DNA from: Bog-113 sp965226755
Lineage (GTDB): Bacteria; Acidobacteriota; Terriglobia; Bryobacterales; Bryobacteraceae
Assembly (NCBI GenBank): GCA_965226755.1
Contig: CBDDDT010000003.1
Span: 2,170,001 to 2,234,000 of the forward strand
Length of the DNA: 64,000 nucleotides
Direction of reading: 5' to 3'
Both the position numbers and the translations under genes were made by a program. The notes below the pieces were generated by a model. It saw nothing but the letters and a program-made list of their open reading frames with translations, searched no databases and had not been told where the DNA came from. This document shows, piece by piece, positions 16,041 through 24,454 of the stretch (position 1 is its first letter; each line of letters starts with the position of its first letter).

Positions 16041-17621
16041 ATGAAGACAGCACTCATCATTGGCGCCGGGCCCGCCGGTCTCACGGCCGCCTTTGAACTT
16101 CTAAAGCGTACCGGCATCCGGCCCGTCATCCTGGAAAAGAGCGATGCCATGGGAGGGATCTCCCGCACCGTTAATTATAAGGGAAATCGCATAGACATCG
16201 GCGGTCACCGTTTCTTCTCCAAGTCCGACCGGGTCATGAACTGGTGGACCGACGTGATGCCCGTGGAGGAAACCGCGGACGGCTCAGCCACGCTCACTTA
16301 TCACAACCAGTCTCGGGCTTTCACTCCGAACGGAGCTGCCGCGCCCCGTCCCGAAACCGACGATCGCGTCATGCTGGTCCGCAATCGCAAATCCCGCATC
16401 TACTTCCTGCGAAAATTTTTCGACTATCCCATCAAGCTCAATCCCGCCACCATCCAGAACCTTGGGATTCCGCGCACCTTCGCTGCCGGCATGAGCTACA
16501 TCAAAAGCATGGCTGCGCCGATTAAGCCGGAAAAGAATCTGGAGGAGTTCCTGATCAATCGCTTCGGCCGCACCCTCTATCTTCTCTTCTTCAAAAGTTA
16601 CACCGAGAAGGTCTGGGGCGTCCCCTGCGACGAAATCAGCGCCGAGTGGGGCGCCCAGCGGATTAAGGGCCTGTCCATCTCCAAAGCCATTTCGCACTTT
16701 CTAAAAAGCCAGTTCAAGAAAAAGTCTGACAACCTTCAGCAAAAAGATACCGAAACGTCCTTGATCGAGCGCTTTCTTTACCCTAAACACGGCCCTGGGC
16801 AGCTCTGGGAATATGTGGCGTCCTCCATCAAGCAGGATGGAGGTGAGATCCACTGCGGCTGGGATGTCGAGCGAATCAACGTCAGTGGCAACTGCGTCAC
16901 CGGCGTGGAAGCCATCCACGCCTCCACCGGAGAGCGCCGTACGTTCCCAGGCGACTACTTTTTCTCGACCATGCCGATCAAGGATCTGATTCGCGGGATG
17001 GACGAGGTCCCCGCCGAGGTCCGCACCGTCAGCGAAGGCCTCCAATACCGTGACTTCATCACCGTCGGAGTGCTCCTCAAAAAACTCAGCATCGCCGACG
17101 AGAATGGAAACGCGAATAAACTTCTTTCCGACAACTGGATCTACGTTCAGGAACCCGATGTGACTGTCGGCCGTATACAGATCTTCAATAATTGGAGCCC
17201 TTATATGGTCCAGGATCCTAAATTGGTCTGGATCGGCCTCGAATATTTCTGTTACGAAACAGACCCGGTCTGGAGTTTCTCCGACGACAACATGATCAAT
17301 CTTGCGAAGGAAGAACTCGAACGCATCGGCATCGCAAAAGGCGCCGACGTACTCGACGCGACGGTCATCCGCGTGCCTAAAACTTACCCCGCCTACTTCG
17401 GCACTTACGATCGGTTCGATCTGATCCGCGGGTTTGTTGACAGAATTGAGAACTTGTTCCTGGTCGGCCGCAACGGCATGCATAAGTACAATAACCAGGA
17501 TCACTCCATGCTCACGGCCATGATGGCCGTCGACAACATCGCCGGCGGCGTTGTCGATAAGACCAATCTTTGGCAGGTCAACACCGAAATGGAGTATCAC
17601 GAATCGAAGGACGGCAAATAG
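16041..17621 (+). CDS. NAD(P)/FAD-dependent oxidoreductase (amine oxidase / UDP-galactopyranose mutase-like)
   Basis: The N-terminus is a Rossmann FAD-binding fold with G-A-G-P-A-G (residues 8-13) followed by ILEKSDAMGGISRT and the GGHRFFSKS segment typical of this group; NGMHKYNNQDHSML near the end contributes the C-terminal FAD contact. The length (526) fits the protoporphyrinogen oxidase-like/UGM-like family often found with cell-envelope sugar genes. No signal peptide is present, so it acts in the cytoplasm. AGGAG lies upstream of the ATG. The about 280-bp gap between the tRNA and this gene holds no other recognisable gene. The substrate cannot be determined; a sugar nucleotide or polyprenyl-linked sugar is a guess. 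Confidence 0.8.
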   Translation: MKTALIIGAGPAGLTAAFELLKRTGIRPVILEKSDAMGGISRTVNYKGNRIDIGGHRFFSKSDRVMNWWTDVMPVEETADGSATLTYHNQSRAFTPNGAAAPRPETDDRVMLVRNRKSRIYFLRKFFDYPIKLNPATIQNLGIPRTFAAGMSYIKSMAAPIKPEKNLEEFLINRFGRTLYLLFFKSYTEKVWGVPCDEISAEWGAQRIKGLSISKAISHFLKSQFKKKSDNLQQKDTETSLIERFLYPKHGPGQLWEYVASSIKQDGGEIHCGWDVERINVSGNCVTGVEAIHASTGERRTFPGDYFFSTMPIKDLIRGMDEVPAEVRTVSEGLQYRDFITVGVLLKKLSIADENGNANKLLSDNWIYVQEPDVTVGRIQIFNNWSPYMVQDPKLVWIGLEYFCYETDPVWSFSDDNMINLAKEELERIGIAKGADVLDATVIRVPKTYPAYFGTYDRFDLIRGFVDRIENLFLVGRNGMHKYNNQDHSMLTAMMAVDNIAGGVVDKTNLWQVNTEMEYHESKDGK

Positions 17622-17670
17622 TCCAGCTCGTTCAGGCGCATGCTACCTTCCTAAAGAAGGGATCCGGTCA

Positions 17671-19431
17671 GTGCTGAAATTTTTCCTCGGAGTCGTCGTC
17701 GGAATCGCGCTTGTGATCGTGGTGGGTTTCATTGGGTTCGTCGCCATTGCCAGCCTGCGCGCCAAACCGCCCGCCATCGCGGCTGATTCCACCTTGATCC
17801 TGCACTTGGAGGGTGATCTCCCCGAGCGCTCGCCGGTCGAAGTCCCGCTCGAAATTCTCGGGCAGCGCACTCCACTCACGATGGAGGAGGTCTGGGCGTT
17901 GCTTCGCAGGGCGGCCACGGATCGTCGCATCCAGGCAATCGTCCTCGAGCCTTCGAATCTCAACGTCGGCTGGGGAAAGATGCAGGAACTTCACTCCGAT
18001 CTCGAGCAGTTCCGAAAGTCTGGAAAGCCGCTCTACGCCTACCTGAAAACCCCCGGCACCCGGGAATATTATGTCGCCACGGCCGCCTCCCGGATTTATC
18101 TCGGTCCGGAGGACATGCTCAACCTAAAAGGCCTGCGGTTCGAACTTACCTATTTCCGCCACACGCTCGACAAACTCGGTATCACGGTTGATGTGCAGCA
18201 CGCCGGCAGATATAAGGACTACGGCGACATGTTCACCCGCTCGGATATGAGCCCGGACACGCGCCAAGTCCTCACCAGCGTCATCGACCGCCTCTACGCC
18301 GATCTGATTAAAACCATCGGGACAGGCCGAAAGAAATCCGTTTCCGAAGTGGAGGACGCCATCAACAACGGCCCTCTGCTTTCGCCGCAGGTGCTCAACC
18401 GCGGTCTCGTCGACGAACTCGCCTACGAAGACCAGATGTTCGGCGAACTCAGGAAGGATCTGAAAGGCGAGATCCATAAAATCGGGGAAAAGGAATATGC
18501 GCATAATTCCGCATACGATTTCACCTCAAACGGCAGACCGCGACTCGCCTTCGTCGTCGCCCAAGGCGAAATCCTGCGCGGAGACCCGGAGACCGCCAGT
18601 AGCGCTTCCGACTCGATTGAATCCGAAAGCTTCACCCGTCTTCTCAACAGAGTCGAGAACAATTCCACGATCAAAGGGGTGATTGTGCGAATCGACTCGC
18701 CGGGTGGCGAAGTCTTCCCGTCCGACGCCATTTGGCGCGCTATGAATACCCTGGCGAAGAAAAAGCCCATGGTTATTTCCATGTCCGATACCGCCGCGTC
18801 CGGCGGCTATTACATGGCCATGAACGGAGCCCCGATCGTCGCCTATCCCGGCACCCTGACCGGTTCTATCGGGGTGGTGTTCGGAAAGCCGAACCTCCAC
18901 GGTCTTTATGACAAAGTGGGCGTTGACAAGGACATGCTGACTCGCGGTCGCTTTGCCGATATCGATAGCGACTATAAACCTCTCGAGCCCGCGGAAACTG
19001 CCAAACTCCGCGAGGGAATCGACCAGAATTACCGTTCCTTCGTGCAGAAAGTCGCGGATGCGCGAAAACGGCCGTTCGATGAGATTGAGCCGGTTGCCCA
19101 AGGGCGCGTGTGGCTTGGCGAGCAGGCCAGAGAAAACGGTTTGGTCGACGAACTAGGCGGCATCGATCGCGCCATCCAGTTGGTCAAGCAGAAGGCCTCC
19201 ATCGGTCCGAACGAATCCGTGACCCTGGTTCCGTACCCCGCCAAGCGGACCTTGCTCGAGATGCTTTTCTCCTCCCAAACGCCGGATGCCGGCATCACCG
19301 CCCAAATTGCCGCGGCCGCCCAATTCCATGCTGCCGCGCCTCTTGCCCCGCTCCTGAAATCTCCCCAAATTCGAGCCTGGATACATGGCGGCTACCTGAG
19401 CGTCTCTCCCTGGTCGCTCGCCATTCATTGA
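17671..19431 (+). CDS. sppA: Signal peptide peptidase SppA, 67-kDa type
   Basis: This membrane-anchored serine protease degrades cleaved signal peptides. An N-terminal membrane segment (FFLGVVVGIALVIVVGFIGF) is followed by two homologous peptidase S49 domains. The Lys/Ser dyad is intact across the two halves as in E. coli: Lys182 in AGRYKDYGD and Ser377 in DTAASGGYY. I chose the GTG at 17671 because GAAGG (17656-17660) precedes it and the membrane segment follows directly; the longer frame from 17551 would overlap the upstream gene. The 586-residue length fits the long form. The end is hydrophobic but unusual in sequence (PQIRAWIHGGYLSVSP). Confidence 0.92.
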   Translation: MLKFFLGVVVGIALVIVVGFIGFVAIASLRAKPPAIAADSTLILHLEGDLPERSPVEVPLEILGQRTPLTMEEVWALLRRAATDRRIQAIVLEPSNLNVGWGKMQELHSDLEQFRKSGKPLYAYLKTPGTREYYVATAASRIYLGPEDMLNLKGLRFELTYFRHTLDKLGITVDVQHAGRYKDYGDMFTRSDMSPDTRQVLTSVIDRLYADLIKTIGTGRKKSVSEVEDAINNGPLLSPQVLNRGLVDELAYEDQMFGELRKDLKGEIHKIGEKEYAHNSAYDFTSNGRPRLAFVVAQGEILRGDPETASSASDSIESESFTRLLNRVENNSTIKGVIVRIDSPGGEVFPSDAIWRAMNTLAKKKPMVISMSDTAASGGYYMAMNGAPIVAYPGTLTGSIGVVFGKPNLHGLYDKVGVDKDMLTRGRFADIDSDYKPLEPAETAKLREGIDQNYRSFVQKVADARKRPFDEIEPVAQGRVWLGEQARENGLVDELGGIDRAIQLVKQKASIGPNESVTLVPYPAKRTLLEMLFSSQTPDAGITAQIAAAAQFHAAAPLAPLLKSPQIRAWIHGGYLSVSPWSLAIH

Positions 19432-19497
19432 ACGTCTTCCGCGATTCGTTAAACTGCTGTTCGGACCATGCGGGCAATTCCCTGATGAGAGACGGAT

Positions 19498-20739
19498 ATG
19501 GCGGAGAAACTCTTCTACTTCACGGAATTGCTCAGCTTGCCTGTCTACGATCTCAAGGACCGGCGCATTGGACGCGTAAAGGATGCCGCCATCGTTCCGC
19601 TCGACCACCCCTCGCGAGTAGACCGCTTTCTTGTAGGGGCTGGCGGCGCGTGGCTGTCCATCCGCTTTGATCAGATCCGTTCCATCGGCTTCGACGGCCT
19701 GCACTTGTCCGATGAAAAGCTCGTTCCCTACCATTCCGACGAGTACATGCTCCGGATCGAGCGCGATCTGCTCGACCAGCAAATTATCGACGTCAATGGG
19801 CGCAAAGTCGTTCGCATAAACGACGTCACCTTTGACCTTGGCCACGACGGCGAGCGCGATTTCCTAAGCATCGTAGAGATCGACATCGGCGTCCGCAGTA
19901 TTATCCGGCGTCTGCTCCAAGGCGGCCTGCCGCCGCGTCTCATCCGGCGCCTTCAGGCGTCCATTCCGCCGCGCTCCATTCGCTGGGAATTCTGCAACAT
20001 CGTCGAGCCCGATCCTCTGCGGCGCTTGCGCCTTAATATCTCCAACGACAAGCTCGAGCGCCTCCATCCGGCCGACCTCGCCGACATCGTCGAGGAACTC
20101 GGCCCCGCCGAACGCGAATCCATCTTCGAAACCATCGACAGCGAGGTGGCCGCGGACGCGCTTTCCGAGGTGGATCCCCGGCTTCAGGCCAGCATCCTCG
20201 AATCCCTCGAGCCCGAAATCGCCGCCGACATCATCGAAGAAATGTCCCCCGACGAAGCGGTCGACGCCTTAGGCGAATTGCCCCAGGAAACCTCCCGGGA
20301 GATCCTCGGGGAAATGGAGAGTGACCCCGGAGCGGAGCTTCGCGAACTGCTCGCGTATGAGGAGAACACGGCTGGCGGCATGATGAACACCGAATTTGTC
20401 GCGATCGCCGATACCGCTACCGTCGCCGACGCCGTGGCTGCGCTACGTCTAAACGAAGATCTGCTCGAATCCCTCAACGTCCTGCTTCTGATTGACAGTC
20501 GGGACCGGCTGACCGGCGTCGTTCCTCTCGCGCGCCTGTTCACCGTCGACGGCGACATGCCCGTGGCCCGGCTCGCTTCCGAATCCCTCATCCGCGCCAG
20601 TGTGAGCCTCAAGCAGGACCGCGTGACCGAATTGTTCGACAAGTACAACGTCCTCACCCTCCCTGTGATCGAGGAAGACGGCCGGCTCGTGGGCGTCGTC
20701 ACCGCGGACGACATTATTTCCGTACTGCGAGAAAAGTGA
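19498..20739 (+). CDS. Soluble MgtE-N / CBS-domain protein with PRC-barrel-like N-terminus
   Basis: The 413-residue protein has three parts: a PRC-barrel-like region repeated twice (about 1-150), an MgtE intracellular N-domain (about 180-285, with LHPADLADIVEELGPAERE and the repeated EPEIAADIIEEMSPDEAVD), and a tandem CBS pair (about 290-413, ending VTADDIISVLREK). In MgtE channels the N and CBS domains sense cytoplasmic Mg2+ and gate the pore, but the MgtE transmembrane domain is absent here. The next gene, 4 bp downstream, is an Nramp-type transporter. Hence I infer a stand-alone magnesium sensor/regulatory subunit of that transporter. Domain identification is firm; the partnership is inference from context. 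Confidence 0.85.
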   Translation: MAEKLFYFTELLSLPVYDLKDRRIGRVKDAAIVPLDHPSRVDRFLVGAGGAWLSIRFDQIRSIGFDGLHLSDEKLVPYHSDEYMLRIERDLLDQQIIDVNGRKVVRINDVTFDLGHDGERDFLSIVEIDIGVRSIIRRLLQGGLPPRLIRRLQASIPPRSIRWEFCNIVEPDPLRRLRLNISNDKLERLHPADLADIVEELGPAERESIFETIDSEVAADALSEVDPRLQASILESLEPEIAADIIEEMSPDEAVDALGELPQETSREILGEMESDPGAELRELLAYEENTAGGMMNTEFVAIADTATVADAVAALRLNEDLLESLNVLLLIDSRDRLTGVVPLARLFTVDGDMPVARLASESLIRASVSLKQDRVTELFDKYNVLTLPVIEEDGRLVGVVTADDIISVLREK

Positions 20740-20743
20740 CCGG

Positions 20744-21997
20744 ATGCTCCAGATCCTGAACCGTTTCCGCCGTCACCTGCTTGTCTTCTTCGCCATCCTG
20801 GGGCCCGGCTTCATCACCGCCATGGCTGACAATGACGCCGGCGGAATCGTAACCTATTCGCAGGCTGGCGCGCGGTGGGGCTACTTACCGCTTTGGACGC
20901 TTCTCCCGATCACCATCGTCCTGATTCTTACACAGGAAATGTGCTCGCGAATGGGAGCCGTCACCGGCAAAGGCTTGTCTGATCTCATTCGCGAAGAGTT
21001 CGGGTTGCGCATGACATTCATCGTCATGCTGCTGTTGGTGGCCGTCAACTTCACCAACATCATGGCCGAGTTCGCGGGCATCGCCAGTTCCCTTGGGCTT
21101 TTCGGCATCTCGCCCTTCATTTGCGTCCCGCTGTCCGCCGCCGCCGTCTGGTTTCTGGCCGTGCGCGGAAACTACGCCAGCATCGAAAAGATCTTTCTAT
21201 TCGCGTGCATTATCTATATCACCTATATCATTTCGGGCTTCCTCGTGAAACCCGACTGGAAGACCGCCGCCATCTACAGCGTGCGTCCAAAGCTCATGCT
21301 GGATTCCGACTACATCAGCATGCTCATCGGCATGGTGGGAACTACCATCGCCCCGTGGATGCAGTTCTATTTGCAATCCGCCGTGGTCGAAAAAGGCGTC
21401 ACTCCGAAGGACTACTCGGAATCCCGCGTCGAAGTAATCGTCGGCTGCATACTCACTTCGGTGATTGCCTTCTTCATCATCGTCGCCTGCGCCGGGGCCA
21501 TCTGGACCGTCAAACCGCGCGACGTTCAGGACGGCGCTGAAGCGGCCTTGGGCCTCAAGCCTTTCGGTCAGTACGCTTTTCTCCTGTTCGCGGCCGGACT
21601 CCTTAACGCCTCCGTTTTCGCGGCGTGCGTCCTTCCGCTCTCCACGGCGTATTCTGTCTGCGAAGGTCTCGGCTTCGAGAGCGGCGTGAACCGGACATGG
21701 AAAGAGGCTCCGGTGTTTTACTGGCTTTATACGCTCTTGATCGCCGGGGGCGCCGCCGTTGTCCTCATCCCGCGATTCCCGTTGTTTAAGATGATCCTGC
21801 TCTCTCAGGTGATTAACGGCATCCTGCTTCCCATCGTTCTGGTTTTCATGATTCTGCTAATCAACAAGCGCAGCCTCATGAAGGAGTGGGTCAGCTCGCC
21901 GTTCTACAACTGGATCGCATGGGCCACCGTCGTGATCATGATCGGTTTGACGCTTGCCTTCGCCGGGATCAATATACAGGATTTCCTCAAATCCTGA
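20744..21997 (+). CDS. Nramp-related divalent metal (probably magnesium) transporter
   Basis: The 417-residue membrane protein has about eleven hydrophobic segments and the Nramp start GPGFITAMADN. The two metal-binding motifs differ from classical Nramp: DPGN in TM1 becomes DAGG (Asp31-Gly34), and MPH in TM6 becomes APW in TTIAPWMQF. Loss of the metal-coordinating methionine and asparagine is a hallmark of Nramp-related magnesium transporters (NRMT), which handle hydrated hard ions rather than Fe/Mn. It sits 4 bp after an MgtE-N/CBS gene, which supports magnesium. It would import cations across the inner membrane. The fold is certain; the ion is inference from motif and neighbour. Confidence 0.88.
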   Translation: MLQILNRFRRHLLVFFAILGPGFITAMADNDAGGIVTYSQAGARWGYLPLWTLLPITIVLILTQEMCSRMGAVTGKGLSDLIREEFGLRMTFIVMLLLVAVNFTNIMAEFAGIASSLGLFGISPFICVPLSAAAVWFLAVRGNYASIEKIFLFACIIYITYIISGFLVKPDWKTAAIYSVRPKLMLDSDYISMLIGMVGTTIAPWMQFYLQSAVVEKGVTPKDYSESRVEVIVGCILTSVIAFFIIVACAGAIWTVKPRDVQDGAEAALGLKPFGQYAFLLFAAGLLNASVFAACVLPLSTAYSVCEGLGFESGVNRTWKEAPVFYWLYTLLIAGGAAVVLIPRFPLFKMILLSQVINGILLPIVLVFMILLINKRSLMKEWVSSPFYNWIAWATVVIMIGLTLAFAGINIQDFLKS

Positions 21998-22042
21998 CGG
22001 TCCGGGTTGCGGCGGTTCGACGGCAGACTACTCTAGGGAAGG

Positions 22043-22372
22043 ATGATTGACGAACAGGAATTCCGAACGCGCGCCGACGAGGAACTCGACGCATTAAATC
22101 GCGCCCTTATTGAAGCCGGCGACGAACATGACTTCGAGACCGATTTCAATGCCGGCGCCCTCACCGTCGAGTTCGAGGAGCCCCCCGCCCGCTTCGTCGT
22201 CAGCCCCAATACGCCTGTCCGCCAGATTTGGGTGTCCGCCCTTTCCAGGAGTTTCAAGCTTGATTGGAACCCGCAACGCCAATCCTTTGTCTTCCCGGAA
22301 ACCGGTGAAACTCTGCGGGAACTCATGTCCAGCCGCGTCAGCGATCAACTCGGCGTATCCGTCACGCTTTGA
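22043..22372 (+). CDS. cyaY: Iron donor/regulator protein CyaY (bacterial frataxin)
   Basis: The 109-residue protein begins with an acidic helix (DEQEFRTRADEELDALNRALIEA) like the iron-binding first helix of frataxin, then a beta-sheet segment with SRSFKLDWN, which resembles the frataxin pattern before the last helix, and ETLRELMSSRVSDQLG. CyaY binds iron and modulates Fe-S cluster assembly by IscS. AGGGAAGG lies directly against the ATG, an unusually short spacing. No isc genes are nearby. It follows the Nramp-like gene by 45 bp and may share its transcript. Confidence 0.8.
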   Translation: MIDEQEFRTRADEELDALNRALIEAGDEHDFETDFNAGALTVEFEEPPARFVVSPNTPVRQIWVSALSRSFKLDWNPQRQSFVFPETGETLRELMSSRVSDQLGVSVTL

Positions 22373-22422
22373 GCGCGATGTTACCGCGCGACCGGCGCTC
22401 GGCGGGTCGCATCTAAGGAAGA

Positions 22423-23214
22423 ATGGACCTCCAACTCACCGGGAAACGCGCCCTCGTCACCGGCTCAACCGCGGGCATCGGTCTCGCTATCGCCACCGGT
22501 CTCGCCCAGGAAGGCGCTCACGTCATCGTGAACGGCCGCACTCAGGATCGCGTGGATGCCGCCATCCGGAAGATCTCGGGGGACGCCGGCTCTCTGGCAG
22601 GATTTGCGGGCGACCTTTCCACTCCGGATGCAATCCGCCGACTGACCGAATCCCATCCCGACCTCGACATTCTGGTCAACAATCTCGGTATCTTTGAACC
22701 CCGGCCATTCGCAGACATCGACGACGACGCCTGGGAGCAAATCTGGCAAGCCAATGTGATGAGCGGCGTGCGGCTCTCCCGCTTCTATCTTCCGCGGATG
22801 TTGGCCGTGAACCAAGGCCGCATTCTCTTCATTTCCAGCGAATCGGCCGTTCAAATCCCTGTCGAGATGATTCACTACGGCGTCACCAAGACCGCCCAGG
22901 TCGCCCTTGCCCGGGGAATGGCCGAAGCGACCGCCGGGACAGCTGTCACAGTGAATTCCGTGCTCGCCGGCCCTACCCGCTCCGAAGGGGTCGAGAAGTT
23001 CGTCCAACAGATGAGCGCCGCGGGCCCTTCGAATGACTTTGCCGCGATCCAGCGGGACTTCTTCGAACATGCCCGCCCATCGTCGCTGCTGAAACGTTTC
23101 GCCACTCCTGAGGAAGTCGCCAATCTTGTCGTTTATCTCGCCAGTCCCCTTTCCTCGGCCACTAATGGAGCGGCCGTGCGCGTAGATGGCGGTGTGGTTC
23201 GCGCCATCCTCTGA
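22423..23214 (+). CDS. Short-chain dehydrogenase/reductase (SDR)
   Basis: This is a classical 263-residue SDR with the cofactor motif TGSTAGIG (about residues 14-21), NNLGI, catalytic Ser in ISSES, and the Tyr-x-x-x-Lys pair in YGVTK. The C-terminal part (GAAVRVDGGVVRAIL) is typical of the family, whose members oxidise or reduce small hydroxy/keto compounds with NAD(P)H. The Arg in the NGRTQDR segment after strand 2 suggests NADP preference. Nothing in the context indicates the substrate. Confidence 0.9.
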   Translation: MDLQLTGKRALVTGSTAGIGLAIATGLAQEGAHVIVNGRTQDRVDAAIRKISGDAGSLAGFAGDLSTPDAIRRLTESHPDLDILVNNLGIFEPRPFADIDDDAWEQIWQANVMSGVRLSRFYLPRMLAVNQGRILFISSESAVQIPVEMIHYGVTKTAQVALARGMAEATAGTAVTVNSVLAGPTRSEGVEKFVQQMSAAGPSNDFAAIQRDFFEHARPSSLLKRFATPEEVANLVVYLASPLSSATNGAAVRVDGGVVRAIL

Positions 23215-23261
23215 CGTTTGGTGCGAAACGTGTAGAGACTTCGTCGAGGTGCAATCACACC

Positions 23262-24212
23262 ATGGCAAATTCACCCATGCAGGAATTGATGATCGATCAG
23301 CTCCGCGATTTGTATGATGCCGAAAAGCAACTGACGAAGGCCTTGCCTAAACTGGCGAAGTCCGCGAACGACGAAGAGCTTGTACAAGGGTTCCGGGAAC
23401 ACCTGGAACAGACCAAGGGTCATGCGCAGCGTCTTGAGCAAATCTTCGAGCAATTGGGGATGCGAGCCAAGAGCAAACCCTGTGAGGCGATGAAAGGTCT
23501 CGTCAAAGAAGGTCAAGAGGCCATTGAGGAAGAGTTCGAGGAGCCCGTGGGCGATATCGCGTTAATTGCCGCCGCCCGCCGCGTCGAACATTACGAGATG
23601 GCCGCGTACGAAACGCTTCTGCTGGCTTGCCAGGCATCCAAACAAACCCAGGTCGCCGCCCTGCTTCAGCAAACGTTGAAAGAGGAGAACGAGACCGACA
23701 AGCGCCTGGTCACAATTGCCCGGCGGCTCTTAAAGGATGCATCGAAACCCCCGCGTCCGGTCGCGGACGAAAAAGCAATCTCTTCAGGTCCATCGGCGAA
23801 AAAAGCCGCTCCATCCGCCTCCAAACCGGACGCGTCGGCCAAGTCCGGGCCGAGCGCGGTCAAGAAGACAGGCGGTTCCTCGCGCTCAAGCAAGACTGAT
23901 TCTTCCTCCCAGACTACGACCGAACACGACGAGATCCGGAAGTGGGCTGAGGAGCGCGGCGGAAAGCCTGCGTGTGTCCGGGGCACTGGCGGTAAGGGCG
24001 ACATCGGTCTGATGCGCATCGAATTCCCCGGAAGCCCGAACGCTAACGACGACAAACTCGAGGAAATCTCCTGGGAGGATTTCTTTGAGAAGTTTGACGA
24101 ACGGGGACTTGCTCTCGTTTATCAAGCCAAAACTGCGAGCGGCCAGAAAAGCAATTTCAATAAGCTGATCACCAAAGAATCCCCCGCTTCAAAAACTCGT
24201 ACAGCGTCGTAA
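23262..24212 (+). CDS. DUF892 (YciE/YciF) ferritin-like protein with an extra C-terminal domain
   Basis: Residues about 1-165 form a DUF892 four-helix ferritin-like domain (LRDLYDAEKQLTKALPKL, EHLEQTKGHAQRLEQ, and AARRVEHYEMAAYETLL), whose Glu/His residues could bind a di-metal centre; the family is linked to stress responses. A low-complexity linker of Ser, Ala, Pro and Lys (about 170-222) follows. A C-terminal module of about 90 residues (EIRKWAEERGGKPACVRGTGG to FNKLITKE) resembles short proteins often misnamed glucan-branching enzymes. The two modules usually occur separately. It is predicted cytoplasmic. Function of the fusion is unknown. Confidence 0.8.
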   Translation: MANSPMQELMIDQLRDLYDAEKQLTKALPKLAKSANDEELVQGFREHLEQTKGHAQRLEQIFEQLGMRAKSKPCEAMKGLVKEGQEAIEEEFEEPVGDIALIAAARRVEHYEMAAYETLLLACQASKQTQVAALLQQTLKEENETDKRLVTIARRLLKDASKPPRPVADEKAISSGPSAKKAAPSASKPDASAKSGPSAVKKTGGSSRSSKTDSSSQTTTEHDEIRKWAEERGGKPACVRGTGGKGDIGLMRIEFPGSPNANDDKLEEISWEDFFEKFDERGLALVYQAKTASGQKSNFNKLITKESPASKTRTAS

Positions 24213-24225
24213 CCTTTTGTCCTAT

Positions 24226-24266
24226 AATCTCCGGCAGGATGCCTTTATCTGCTTCTGCCGGAGATT
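24226..24266. promoter_or_regulatory. Perfect 12-bp inverted repeat around a start codon, with a TATAAT box
   Basis: AATCTCCGGCAG (24226-24237) and CTGCCGGAGATT (24255-24266) are perfectly complementary with a 17-nt spacer that contains the ATG of the next small gene (24239). TATAAT (24223-24228) overlaps the left arm. The arrangement suggests either an operator overlapping a promoter or an RNA hairpin presenting the start codon in its loop. Confidence 0.5.
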
Positions 24267-24454
24267 CGTCGGAAATACGGCATGTCTTCGATGCGTGGCG
24301 CGCTCTCGCCAGAATTGAAAATCCCTCGCCTCGTCTGAAATTAATCCGCACGCAATTGAAGCAGCTGCTGCTTCACGAAGGCATGCAAATCGTGGCGGAT
24401 CCGAAATCGGGCGTCTTTTCCTTAGTTAGAAAAGGCTCCCGTACCACTGCATAA
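24239..24454 (+). CDS. Small hypothetical protein, 71 residues
   Basis: The ATG lies in the loop of a perfect inverted repeat, preceded by CAGG. The product has a helical centre (IRHVFDAWRALARIE and KLIRTQLKQLLLHEGMQI) and a short beta-like end (VADPKSGVFSLVRKG), without cysteines or membrane segments. It overlaps by 29 bp, tail to tail, with the prepilin peptidase gene on the other strand. I recognise no family. The regular amphipathic pattern and a TATAAT upstream make it a plausible gene. Confidence 0.45.
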   Translation: MPLSASAGDSSEIRHVFDAWRALARIENPSPRLKLIRTQLKQLLLHEGMQIVADPKSGVFSLVRKGSRTTA

